From: JAFGNW01 sp964618515
GTDB taxonomy: Bacteria; Zixibacteria; MSB-5A5; GN15; FEB-12
Direction: 5' to 3'
Length of the DNA stretch: 15,148 nucleotides
Assembly: GCA_964618515.1 (NCBI GenBank)
Contig: CAZUAS010000071.1
Span: forward strand, 1 to 15,148
Shown: positions 1-7,740 of the stretch, one piece after another
How positions within the stretch are numbered: position 1 is the first letter of the stretch
How the letters are laid out: each line of letters starts with the position of its first letter
Made by a program: the position numbers and the translations under genes
Notes under the pieces: generated by a model
What the model saw: the letters and a program-made list of their open reading frames with translations, nothing else
Told to the model about the DNA's origin: nothing
Databases searched by the model: none

Positions 1-47
1 GAGATAATGAGCGGTGACTGGAGTTCAGACGTGTGCTCTTCCGATCT
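1..47. other. Illumina TruSeq P7/read-2 adapter with i7 index (assembly contamination)
   Basis: This is not genomic DNA. Positions 14-47 match the TruSeq read-2 adapter end to end, finishing in GCTCTTCCGATCT. Positions 6-13 (AATGAGCG) sit where the 8-nt i7 index belongs, and positions 1-5 (GAGAT) are the end of the P7 flow-cell sequence. The reverse complement of the index, CGCTCATT, matches TruSeq HT index D703 as I remember the index list. Genomic sequence begins at 48. The adapter leaves the minus-strand reading frame of the neighbouring transporter open, so automatic gene calling would add adapter-coded residues. Confidence 0.98.
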
Positions 48-659
48 ATACAGTGTATACTGAAAACCCTCGATAATATTTCCCATCTCTTTACCTATAA
101 AAGTCACAATTTCCCCCGACCCGGCCGAAGCCGCCATACCTGACAATACCATTACCGCAAACGATGCCGAAAAAAGATAAGTTCTTTCCTTGATGGTCGA
201 ATTGCGCATAAAAAACGGTCCTGAAGCCACGCTGAAAAAAGCCAGCATCATTCCGTTCAAAACCGAAAAAGTTACAATTACGAAAAAATCCACAAAAGTG
301 CACATAACAAAACTGAAAATTGCCAGCAGGATACTGCCGGTTAAAAGAACCGGTTTTAATCTGACGCGGTTAAGCAGGATCGCCGCTGGGATGGCCATCA
401 GGGTCATCCCGAATCCCCGGGAAGAATTAATAAGACCAATCTGGCTTTCATTAAAACCGAACTCTTTTAAATAGAGATTGAACAGTACATTGAATATCTG
501 GAAATTTATCCACACCAGGAACATGCCGGTCAGGAAAAGACGAGCGTTGCGGGAAAAAAGCCGCAGATGGGACAGATAGTCGTTAAAGCTGGATTTTATT
601 TTTCCGGTTATATTAAATCCCGCTGCCGGTTTTATAACATCAGTTTCCAGTTGTGACAT
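48..659 (-). CDS. Major facilitator superfamily transporter, N-terminal part (3' end lost at adapter)
   Basis: This is the first 204 residues of a probable 12-helix MFS permease in the inner membrane. A soluble N-terminal stretch of about 40 residues is followed by hydrophobic segments at roughly 42-62, 74-96, 103-122, 124-150 and 162-180. A basic loop near 97-103 (NRVRLKP) falls between helices 2 and 3, where MFS proteins carry their conserved basic loop, and ERTYLFSASFAVM leads into helix 5. The ATG at 657-659 is preceded by GAAAG. It starts 17 bases after the stop of the DapF homologue, so the two are probably cotranscribed. The genomic part ends at 48, and the frame continues open through the adapter for about 15 artificial residues. 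Substrate is unknown. Family assignment rests on membrane topology and general character rather than a diagnostic signature. Confidence 0.82.
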
Positions 660-676
660 AGTAACTTTCAGTTTTT

Positions 677-1528
677 TTATGGCTTATAGAGGTTTTCAAT
701 AAAAAAAGTACCTTCTGTAACTTTCTTTACGGGGCCGGTAAGTTCAATTTGATTTGTAAAACTGTCCCAGTTTATAAAAAGTGAGCCGCACTCGAACACA
801 ACCTCACAGCGGCGTTCGACCAAACCCAGCATTACCATGGCACAAACCGCCGCAGCCGCTCCGGTTCCCGAAGACATGGTCGCCCCTGCCCCCCGCTCCC
901 ATTCTTTCACTTCGATTTTATGCCGGTTGACCACTTTTACGAATTCCACATTCGTTCCCCGGGAAAAAGGGCGAGCATATTCTAAGTCGGCACCGATTTG
1001 TTTCCAGTCAAAATTAAAATCATCAACCAGAAGAACCGTATGGGGGTTGCCTACTGAGAGGCAGGTTACCGGCAGTTTAATGTGATCCAGTTTAAGCGGA
1101 CTGTTAATCAGATACCTTTGCCTTGTTCTGACAGGTATATAACGAGTATCAAAATTGGGCTGTCCTAGCTGAACCTTTACCAGATAACCATTTTTTATTT
1201 TCTTAATGAGAGTAACTTCATCGACCGAAGTGGCGGTTTCGAAAGTCAATTTTTTCCGCTTCCCGGACGCCCGGTGAAAACCAGCGATACGCAGACCATT
1301 ACCCGATTTCTCCGCCCAGCTGCCGTCGGAATTGATAATTTCAATTTTACAGTCGGCTCTACGGCTGTTACTTAAATAAAGCACCCCGTCGGCTCCCACT
1401 CCGGTATGGAAACTACAGATAGCTCGGGTCAATCGTGTTTTCATGGTCCGGGTAAAATGAACGGCCGACTTATCAACAACGATAAAATCATTTCCCAGAG
1501 CATGATATTTGGCGAATTTTACTTTCAT
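677..1528 (-). CDS. Diaminopimelate epimerase (DapF) family protein with both catalytic cysteines replaced by serine
   Basis: DapF interconverts LL- and meso-diaminopimelate in lysine and peptidoglycan synthesis, using two cysteines as acid/base. Here the family motifs are clear: HALGNDFIVVD at the N-terminus, GVGADGVL, NSDGSWAEKSGNGLR, VGNPH, GTNVEFV and ERGAGATMSSGTGA. The two cysteine positions (usually xCGNG and ACGTGA) are both Ser, encoded by TCG at 1304-1306 and 869-871. These are Ser75 and Ser220 counting from this ATG. The usual ERGxGET is also ERGAGAT. The ORF extends to a TTG at 1537, but the ATG at 1526-1528 fits family N-termini better. Length (about 283 residues) is normal. The gene lies 17 bases upstream of an MFS transporter and downstream of a terminator. 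Epimerase activity by the known two-cysteine mechanism is not expected; it may catalyse something else or be a paralogue. I therefore give no dapF symbol. Confidence 0.93.
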   Translation of the reverse strand: MKVKFAKYHALGNDFIVVDKSAVHFTRTMKTRLTRAICSFHTGVGADGVLYLSNSRRADCKIEIINSDGSWAEKSGNGLRIAGFHRASGKRKKLTFETATSVDEVTLIKKIKNGYLVKVQLGQPNFDTRYIPVRTRQRYLINSPLKLDHIKLPVTCLSVGNPHTVLLVDDFNFDWKQIGADLEYARPFSRGTNVEFVKVVNRHKIEVKEWERGAGATMSSGTGAAAAVCAMVMLGLVERRCEVVFECGSLFINWDSFTNQIELTGPVKKVTEGTFFIENLYKP

Positions 1529-1568
1529 AACTTTCAATAATCCGTAAAATAGAGAGAAAATACAATAA

Positions 1569-1595
1569 AAAAACCCGCTGTAAAAGCGGGTTTTT
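1569..1595 (-). terminator. Intrinsic terminator of the aminotransferase gene
   Basis: A perfect hairpin with arms AAACCCGCT (1571-1579) and AGCGGGTTT (1585-1593), 5-base loop, extends by A-T pairs on both sides. Read on the minus strand it follows the aminotransferase stop by about 15 bases and ends in a T-run. The flanking A/T runs make it potentially bidirectional. It separates the aminotransferase from the DapF homologue, which would need its own promoter or readthrough. Confidence 0.88.
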
Positions 1596-1610
1596 ACAAC
1601 GCGGGTAATT

Positions 1611-2819
1611 CTACATATTTTCTTTCAAAAGGCGAGCCAGGCGCTTTATGCCCTGTTCGATACCTTCCAGAGTGGCGTTGGAAAAATTAAGACGCATGGT
1701 ATTTTCACCCTCACCACCCGGGAAGAATGGCTGTCCGTAAACATAAGCCACTTTTAACTCGATTGCCTTAGGCAGAAGCTCTTTGGCGGAAATATGTTTG
1801 GGTAGTTCCAGCCACAGGAAAAGACCGCCCTCCGGTTTGGTCCAGGTAACGCCTTCAGGGAAAGTATCTTCCAAAACCTTCAGCATGAGTTCGCGCTTCT
1901 TGCGATAATCGGCTTTAATTTTTTCAATATGCGGTTCCAGGAAACCCTGGCTGACAAATTCATACAGTAAATACTGACTGAAAGCGTTGGTATGAAGGTC
2001 GGTACACTGCTTGACCTTCTCGAATTGCCGGTTGATGCTCTTAGTGGCATTCATCCAGGCTATTCTGAATCCGGGGGCAACGATTTTGGAAAAAGTTTTA
2101 AGGGTCACCACCTGGTCACCGCCATAGGATTTGAGTTCAGGAACCGGCTTACCCGCAAAGCGTAATTCCCCGTAGGGATTATCATCGATAAGCGGGATAT
2201 TATATTTGGTGGCTATTTTTACCAATTCAATGCGGCGGTCTTCGGACATGGTGATTCCGGTCGGATTCTGAAAGTTGGAAATGGTGTAGATCAGCTTGGG
2301 TTTATACTTATTGATTTTTTCTTCCACCTGTTCAATGAGCATTCCATCGGCATCCATCTCCACCGTGGCATAGCGTGCCCGATAATAGTTAAAAGCCTGC
2401 AGAGCGCCCACATAAGTCGGGTTCTCGGTGAGAATATAATCACCCGGTTCGATAAATACTCGAGCCAGCAGTTCTATCCCCTGCTGAGAGCCGCAGGTTA
2501 TTAAAATATTATCGACCTCGGTGGGCATTCCCTGTTTTGTAGTGTAGTCGGCAATCCATTCGCGAAGTTCCTTGACGCCCATCGAAAGCGAGTACTGACA
2601 ACACATAAAATTGTACTTGTCAATCACCTGGGCGGACAGGTCCTTTAGAATTTCAAGGGGAAACAGTTCCGGTGCAGGAAGACCTCCGGCAAATGAAATC
2701 ACTCCCGGTTGTGAAGAAATTTTAAGAATTTCTCTGATAATCGAAGTCTCAAGTTTAACAACATGATCGGCGATTTTCCATTTATCCGGTTGAATTTTTT
2801 CTTTTAAACCTACCAGCAT
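1611..2819 (-). CDS. PLP-dependent aminotransferase, fold type I (LysN/2-aminoadipate aminotransferase-like)
   Basis: A 402-residue cytoplasmic aminotransferase of the class I/II family that uses pyridoxal phosphate. Visible landmarks are SFAGGLPAPELFP near residues 42-54 (the substrate loop of the KAT II/LysN group), SNFQNPTG (Asn185), IDDNPYGELRF (Asp212 to the PLP pyridine nitrogen, Tyr216), TFSKIVAPGFRIAW (Lys245, the Schiff-base lysine) and NTMRLNFS (Arg376, substrate carboxylate). The frame is open further upstream to a GTG at 2990. I chose the ATG at 2817-2819 because AGAAAGGA lies 7 bases before it and the protein then starts where relatives do; the extra 57 residues are hydrophobic and unlike the family. 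Substrate cannot be told. Candidates are 2-aminoadipate, aromatic or branched-chain amino acids. Proximity to a DapF homologue hints at amino-acid metabolism, but a terminator lies between them. Confidence 0.92.
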   Translation of the reverse strand: MLVGLKEKIQPDKWKIADHVVKLETSIIREILKISSQPGVISFAGGLPAPELFPLEILKDLSAQVIDKYNFMCCQYSLSMGVKELREWIADYTTKQGMPTEVDNILITCGSQQGIELLARVFIEPGDYILTENPTYVGALQAFNYYRARYATVEMDADGMLIEQVEEKINKYKPKLIYTISNFQNPTGITMSEDRRIELVKIATKYNIPLIDDNPYGELRFAGKPVPELKSYGGDQVVTLKTFSKIVAPGFRIAWMNATKSINRQFEKVKQCTDLHTNAFSQYLLYEFVSQGFLEPHIEKIKADYRKKRELMLKVLEDTFPEGVTWTKPEGGLFLWLELPKHISAKELLPKAIELKVAYVYGQPFFPGGEGENTMRLNFSNATLEGIEQGIKRLARLLKENM

Positions 2820-3117
2820 AATGGAATCCTTTCTATTTAATATCAAAAACAATACCAAGTTATATGTAAATCTTCTGGATACAATATACTGAATAAAAAA
2901 GAAAAAACAACCAATAAAGATTTTAAAAGAACGGCTTAAAAAACAGCTGAAAGGTCTTATAAACCATCCCTGCATTTTTAAAATAATCACCTCACAGTAT
3001 AATACCCTCAGGCTGATACTTACCGGCAGGAATATAAAATCTATGACCGGGTTCCATTTATTAGAGCGGCAGGACCGGCATGTTCCTAACTACATTTTTA
3101 AAAATAACCTGCGGCGG
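2820..3117. other. AT-rich intergenic region upstream of the aminotransferase
   Basis: A 298-base spacer between the lipoprotein stop and the aminotransferase start. It holds a ribosome binding site (AGAAAGGA, minus strand, just upstream of 2819) and a weak promoter candidate at 2883-2910. I saw no tRNA, convincing terminator or riboswitch. A long in-frame extension of the aminotransferase runs through part of it but does not look protein-coding. Confidence 0.6.
2883..2910 (-). promoter_or_regulatory. Candidate sigma-70 promoter for the aminotransferase
   Basis: On the minus strand a TATATT -10 element (2883-2888) lies 16 bases after a weak TTGTTT -35 (2905-2910). The predicted leader is about 60 bases. 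In such AT-rich DNA this is suggestive only. Confidence 0.35.
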
Positions 3118-4257
3118 TTACTCTTCAAGATATATTATCGACGTATTTATTACTCGCGCCATTATAAAACTTCGTGGGTCGTATCCTTCAGCATCGATAT
3201 ATTTATAGTTTTCAAAAATCATAAGAAGGCCGTATTCGCCTGGCTCAAGACTGCTTAACTGAGTGTCGGAAAAAGAATAACTGCCATCGTTGGGAACTTC
3301 AACCCAGATAACCGAATCACTTTCCGACATCAAGATCAACCTGACATTGCCAAGACATAGATATCGCCAGGTCACATCAAAGCCGCTTTTAGAAACAGTT
3401 TCACCGTATTCAGGACTTATTAATGTCGGTTCACAACTTGGGAAATCAATAGTTTCAACCATTGTCGGTACATAGGTATTTCCAAAAATCGAAACTTCAT
3501 AAGGATTTTCTATAACCAAAAAAGGTGGTTGAAGGACATTAAAACCGTATTGGAATCGTTTTAAGTCGGAATTCCACGCGAGTTTGTATTCATTGCAATG
3601 AACACTATCGGGTTTAATCGGCTTGACAGTGTCACAGGGAGCATAGGAGCTGTCGAAGCGCGCGGCAATTCCGTCGGTTTTGAAAACAAATTCACCTATT
3701 TTAGAAATATTGCGGGATATCGATATCGCCGCAAACACCCCTACAGAAAAAGGTGTGGTGGTATCCACCAGGGCGACATAATCGGAAAGATGTTCCAGAT
3801 AAGCGCCGATTTTGTTTTCATCGAAATCCAGAATACTGGAAACCGTATCCCAGATAGCATTACCGGTATCGCAACACAGAACAATATCGTTCTCACTGGC
3901 CTGGCCAAGTTTGGAAACATCATAGTTGAGTGATATATAGGCAGCGACATTGAATTCCGTACCCGAGGGTTCAAGGGAAAAGACCGGACACAAAAAACGG
4001 TTAGGAGCGGCAACAGGTGCAGGAGTATTATTCTGAGTAATGGAGATAGTGACGCTGTCATCAAGGGCGCCGGGCGGCACAACCAGCATGATTTTTCCGG
4101 GTATCGACAGGGTATCCCCCAGCGGGCCGATTTTTTTCTGAGTCGTCACGATACCATCATCGTCCTGGCTGTTGGTGGTACTGTCGTCATCGGAACAACC
4201 AATTGCCATAAAGATAAATATTGTAATGAAAGGAATAATGATACGATGTAATTTCAT
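3118..4257 (-). CDS. Secreted lipoprotein with ZU5-like domain, function unknown
   Basis: A 379-residue protein with a lipoprotein signal: basic start, hydrophobic core and MAIGC with the modified cysteine at residue 21, followed by an acidic, Ser/Asn-rich linker (22-40). Residues about 41-165 resemble the ZU5-like beta domain found in many bacterial surface proteins: GPLGDTLSIPG, VVPPGALDDSVTISIT, a middle FSLEPSGTEFNVAAYISLNYD, and a closing LEHLSDYVALVD. The C-terminal half contains a stretch starting PTLISPEYGETVSKSGFDVTW (about 280 onward), possibly an Ig/FN3-like fold. The start is supported by GGAGGG four bases before the ATG. It is probably anchored in the outer membrane or exposed at the surface. 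It stands alone between a terminator upstream and a spacer downstream. The role is unknown. Confidence 0.85.
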   Translation of the reverse strand: MKLHRIIIPFITIFIFMAIGCSDDDSTTNSQDDDGIVTTQKKIGPLGDTLSIPGKIMLVVPPGALDDSVTISITQNNTPAPVAAPNRFLCPVFSLEPSGTEFNVAAYISLNYDVSKLGQASENDIVLCCDTGNAIWDTVSSILDFDENKIGAYLEHLSDYVALVDTTTPFSVGVFAAISISRNISKIGEFVFKTDGIAARFDSSYAPCDTVKPIKPDSVHCNEYKLAWNSDLKRFQYGFNVLQPPFLVIENPYEVSIFGNTYVPTMVETIDFPSCEPTLISPEYGETVSKSGFDVTWRYLCLGNVRLILMSESDSVIWVEVPNDGSYSFSDTQLSSLEPGEYGLLMIFENYKYIDAEGYDPRSFIMARVINTSIIYLEE

Positions 4258-4314
4258 GATTACCCTCCGTTAAAAATATTATTAGCCGGAAGATGCTTTT
4301 TTACGAATGAATAT

Positions 4315-4344
4315 ATAATATAACACAAAATTATTTTCTTTCAA
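4315..4344 (-). promoter_or_regulatory. Candidate promoter of the lipoprotein gene
   Basis: On the minus strand TTGAAA (4339-4344) is followed, 16 bases later, by TATATT (4317-4322) or, 18 bases later, by TATTAT (4315-4320). Either gives a good sigma-70 match and a leader of about 50-55 bases that includes the GGAGGG ribosome binding site. Confidence 0.6.
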
Positions 4345-4397
4345 GTAATATTTTACCTTTTAATTTTGAGCTCTCTTATAAACCAAAAATATTTTAT

Positions 4398-4430
4398 AAA
4401 AAAGGAGTCAGGTCCTGACAACCTGACTCC
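4398..4430 (-). terminator. Intrinsic terminator of the large secreted protein gene
   Basis: A perfect 9-bp stem, GGAGTCAGG (4404-4412) with CCTGACTCC (4422-4430), 9-base loop, is followed on the minus strand by six T residues. It lies about 27 bases past the stop of the gene ending at 4457. This is a textbook rho-independent terminator. Confidence 0.93.
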
Positions 4431-4456
4431 CGATTAAAGGATATTTGAATTTATGG

Positions 4457-7400
4457 TTACTTCAGCAGTAACATTTTCTTCGATTGCATAAAATTACCAG
4501 CAGTAAAACGATACAAGTAAATACCGCTGGCTACGGTTTGTCCTTGACGGTCCGTACTGTTCCATTCGACTTGCCTGTGACCGGGAGACTGAATTTCATC
4601 AACCAGCGTAGTTATGTGCTGACCGAGGAGGTTGAAAATCTCAAGTTTGACATGAGTGGCTTCTGGAAGGTCATAGCTAATGGTCGTTGTCGGGTTGAAA
4701 GGATTAGGATAGTTATCATATAACTGGAAACCGCCGGGGACAAGATGACTGTAAACACTGTAGTCCGGCTGGTAACGTCCCACCGCCCGGATAATATAAT
4801 CACGTGTGTTATTATTATCCGCCGGCAGTCCGCAGTTAAAGCTGAACTCAAACGTCTCCCCCTTGGTAAGCGTCAAAGTTTGCCCGGCAATATATCCTTT
4901 CGCCGCGGAAACGGGATTATTGAGCCTGTAATCAGACACCGCCCAGTTTTTAATCTCGGGAATTTCATTAGCTACGATAAACTGGTTTATCACATCAGTC
5001 GCATAGCTGCCTTCCCATGAAATACGCATCGTAACAACACCCGTATTGACATTAACACCCGGTTCACCGGTTACGAACTGGTAGGTGATTTTATCCCGGG
5101 AAGGTATTTCGGAAAAACCGCTCCAGTTTCCACTTTCATCTAAAAATTCGACTTTTACACTGGCGGCCTGGCGGTTATCATCAATTATCGGGACTGATTT
5201 GGGTAAAATAAACGAATCAATCGGTTCAGGACAAAGGGGTTTAAGACCGGTACTTAAATTATAGCCGATCTCTTTTCCGTTACAACCCGGGAAGGTTAAA
5301 ATCATATAACCAGATTCATTACACAGATAGAGATTATCATCCCGAGTCCTGACCGCTTCCAGACAATTCGTCCCGCGGTGGTCGACAGCCGTAAGCGGTT
5401 CCCTGACATCGCGATATGCGTAGATGCTGCCGTCTACGGCACAAGCCACCCGGGTGTCCGAGGAATGGTCCACCGTTATTAATGATACCTCCTCCAGATA
5501 AGTAATTTCGTCTTCCATCTCCCGTATCTGGAACTTCACCCGGCCGTTATCAGCAAAGACAGGTGTCATAACCAAGTAATAATCGGTGACCGTATTAACG
5601 TAATTGGAATTTTCACATGCTGTTAAAAGCGGATTGTCCTGAACAAAATTATGCCCGTCGAAACTGAATAGAACCGGACAGGACGGGGGCTCGGGTTTTC
5701 TGATAACCGTAAAAGTACCATTGACTGTAGTCGGCCAGAGCTGTTCGGCATCCCAGAATCTAAAGTAATTGTATCCGCCGGGATTGAATGCTACGGGACT
5801 GGGACGAAGTGGCAGAGGCGGCGGATTGACATCGAAGAAGACTTTAATTATGGGTCCCACTCCGGGTCCTATGGTAGTCACATCGCCCCATATATCCGAC
5901 CAGGGACGGAACCAGATTCGTAACTGACCGGTAGCGGGAGTACCCACCAGGACACCGCTGGTACCTTCGTCTTCAAAACCTATCGCCCGGCCCATGAGTT
6001 GAAATTCCACTTCCTGTCCCACTCCCCACGGCAGGTAATCGCCATTGACAACCAGAGAGGGATTTATGTAAGCCGGATTATAGGTAATATCCATAATAAC
6101 TTCCCCGACACTGTCGGTGTTGACCACGAAAAATTCAAAAGGAATATTTTGCTGACCGGCCCAGCCCTGGGCACCGTAGAAAGCCATCAGGTCGGTATAC
6201 CCGACGAAGTAGCCATCGACCAGCGTTGGAAATATCGCCTGCCCCAGTATGGTGGCAAACATATTATATTCATGTCCTTCGGATACAAAAGCAAATAACG
6301 AGGAATCATAAAGGTTAATATCTTCGTGGACATCAAAATTGACAGCCAGTATCGGTCCTGAACCGGCCGGAATACTCGATTCAAAGTCACCCCAGTCGGG
6401 ATACATATATATAAGTAATACGCCCGGTTCGCGGGAAAACACCTGTACGACACCCGGGTCATCAAAACCCACAGCCCGTCCAAGCAGTTCAAATTCCACA
6501 CTCTGTCCATCGCCGATACTTTCATCCAGTGACGGCGTAAGGATAGCCGGGTCAAATTCAATACGAGCCTGTAGCCCACCCAAGTCAACACTGTTGGCTG
6601 CATAGATTTCAAACGGACAGCTGTTCTGACCGGCATAGCCGACGGTCCCGAGGAAAGCCATAGTATCATTAACCGAGGCTTCTTCAAGAGCGAAGGAACC
6701 ACCGGAAGATAAGGACTTGTAGCCGGTATTACAATCCCATATTGGTAAAGCATCCCCCACTATAATACGAATCAGATAAACCAGGTCAGCCACGGTGAGA
6801 GTTATACCATCACAGTTGATCTCCGTGGCCGCTACCTGCCGGGGAATATTAATAGTAAAAGCGCTCAAACCCTGAATAAAATAGTTGGTAAAGGTAACCG
6901 CATCAGCTATCTGGTAAAAATTACCATCAAGGTTGATATCACCGCGGTCATCAACATATTCTCTTTCAAGGATGTGTACATAGCCGCTGTAAAAATCGAT
7001 ACGCGGAATTATTTTGTCTCCGAAGCATGAAGCATCAGGACCACTACAGTTAAAAGCTTCATTAAACGGTTGATTAAGATAATTATACACGTTATCGGCC
7101 AGAATCAGGGTTTCACCGGTTTGGTCGGAAAAGGAATTGGCGGAGCATTCCTGACCGGGAATCCAGTAAAAATCTACAGGAAAGTTCCTGCCCGCCATGT
7201 TTATATCCGAAGAAGCTAACACGCTGATGGTTGCTAAAACATCGTGTTCGGAATCGGGACGGAAGCAACCGGGGTAACTGCCGCTAGCCTGGTTGGCGAG
7301 AGCCGTAATTCGAAACACCTTGACCGAAGGGCAGTTGTCACAACAAGGCGTATAAGACCCTGTTTCCCAACGATAAGAGAAGAATTCCCAGTCGCAATAA

Positions 7401-7654
7401 TCCATAAAACTACCCGGTTGAGCACCAGTAAATATTAGTGCCCCTTCAAAATAACTTAACGTGAGAGTGAATCCACCGAGATAACTCTGCTCCACTTCCG
7501 GGTTAACAGCGTTGATATAAATCGGAATAGTGGCGAACTGGCCGCCAAATACCCCCGGTACATCGCCCACCTCGACTTTATATTTTGCTTCTCCGGCCGA
7601 TGTCAGCAGCAAAATACAGACAAGGACTCCGGTTAAGATCCTTAACCTCGTCAT
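4457..7654 (-). CDS. Large secreted protein with cohesin-like domains, dockerin repeat and T9SS-type sorting domain
   Basis: A 1065-residue secreted protein. Residues 1-23 are a signal peptide. About 25-190 is a beta-rich, Cys-containing cohesin-like region. About 235-301 is a dockerin-type segment with two calcium-loop-like units (GDINLDGN near 238-245, NCDGITLTVADLVYLIRIIVGD near 280-301). Two related domains follow at about 331-480 and 488-650, sharing AFxGxxGxAGQ and GRAxGFxDxG. Residues about 659-955 form a beta-rich module opening CPVLFSFDGHNF. The C-terminus (975-1065) has NYPNPFNPTTTISYDLP, VKLEIFNLLGQ and SGIYLYRF, the FlgD-like T9SS type A signal that directs export across the outer membrane. 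GGAAGGAGG lies 8 bases before the ATG. It is a single-gene unit with its own consensus promoter and terminator. It is likely a surface or matrix structural protein; no catalytic motif was seen. Confidence 0.9.
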   Translation of the reverse strand: MTRLRILTGVLVCILLLTSAGEAKYKVEVGDVPGVFGGQFATIPIYINAVNPEVEQSYLGGFTLTLSYFEGALIFTGAQPGSFMDYCDWEFFSYRWETGSYTPCCDNCPSVKVFRITALANQASGSYPGCFRPDSEHDVLATISVLASSDINMAGRNFPVDFYWIPGQECSANSFSDQTGETLILADNVYNYLNQPFNEAFNCSGPDASCFGDKIIPRIDFYSGYVHILEREYVDDRGDINLDGNFYQIADAVTFTNYFIQGLSAFTINIPRQVAATEINCDGITLTVADLVYLIRIIVGDALPIWDCNTGYKSLSSGGSFALEEASVNDTMAFLGTVGYAGQNSCPFEIYAANSVDLGGLQARIEFDPAILTPSLDESIGDGQSVEFELLGRAVGFDDPGVVQVFSREPGVLLIYMYPDWGDFESSIPAGSGPILAVNFDVHEDINLYDSSLFAFVSEGHEYNMFATILGQAIFPTLVDGYFVGYTDLMAFYGAQGWAGQQNIPFEFFVVNTDSVGEVIMDITYNPAYINPSLVVNGDYLPWGVGQEVEFQLMGRAIGFEDEGTSGVLVGTPATGQLRIWFRPWSDIWGDVTTIGPGVGPIIKVFFDVNPPPLPLRPSPVAFNPGGYNYFRFWDAEQLWPTTVNGTFTVIRKPEPPSCPVLFSFDGHNFVQDNPLLTACENSNYVNTVTDYYLVMTPVFADNGRVKFQIREMEDEITYLEEVSLITVDHSSDTRVACAVDGSIYAYRDVREPLTAVDHRGTNCLEAVRTRDDNLYLCNESGYMILTFPGCNGKEIGYNLSTGLKPLCPEPIDSFILPKSVPIIDDNRQAASVKVEFLDESGNWSGFSEIPSRDKITYQFVTGEPGVNVNTGVVTMRISWEGSYATDVINQFIVANEIPEIKNWAVSDYRLNNPVSAAKGYIAGQTLTLTKGETFEFSFNCGLPADNNNTRDYIIRAVGRYQPDYSVYSHLVPGGFQLYDNYPNPFNPTTTISYDLPEATHVKLEIFNLLGQHITTLVDEIQSPGHRQVEWNSTDRQGQTVASGIYLYRFTAGNFMQSKKMLLLK

Positions 7655-7740
7655 TCTGTATTCCTCCTTCCTGAACTTGGTAATATATTTGTGTGTAAAA
7701 GGAAATTAATTTTATTCAACTCGATAAGATTATTGTAATA

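Noticed and set aside
837..1085. Plus-strand ORF opposite the DapF homologue
   Set aside because: A shadow frame of a well-supported minus-strand gene; no recognisable domain.
1529..1537. TTG start of the DapF homologue three codons upstream of the ATG
   Set aside because: The ATG gives the usual short lead into the HALGNDF motif; the TTG adds only a duplicated MKV-like stretch. It cannot be fully excluded.
2820..2990. 57-residue N-terminal extension of the aminotransferase from a GTG start at 2990
   Set aside because: It is highly hydrophobic, unlike the family. A strong ribosome binding site precedes the internal ATG at 2819, and a promoter-like sequence lies inside the extension.
3085..3102. 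AT palindrome ATTTTTAAAAAT after the lipoprotein gene as a terminator
   Set aside because: It has no GC stem and is expected by chance in this AT-rich spacer.
3043..3258. Plus-strand ORF across the spacer and the lipoprotein 3' end
   Set aside because: No ribosome binding site or domain; mostly antisense to the lipoprotein gene.
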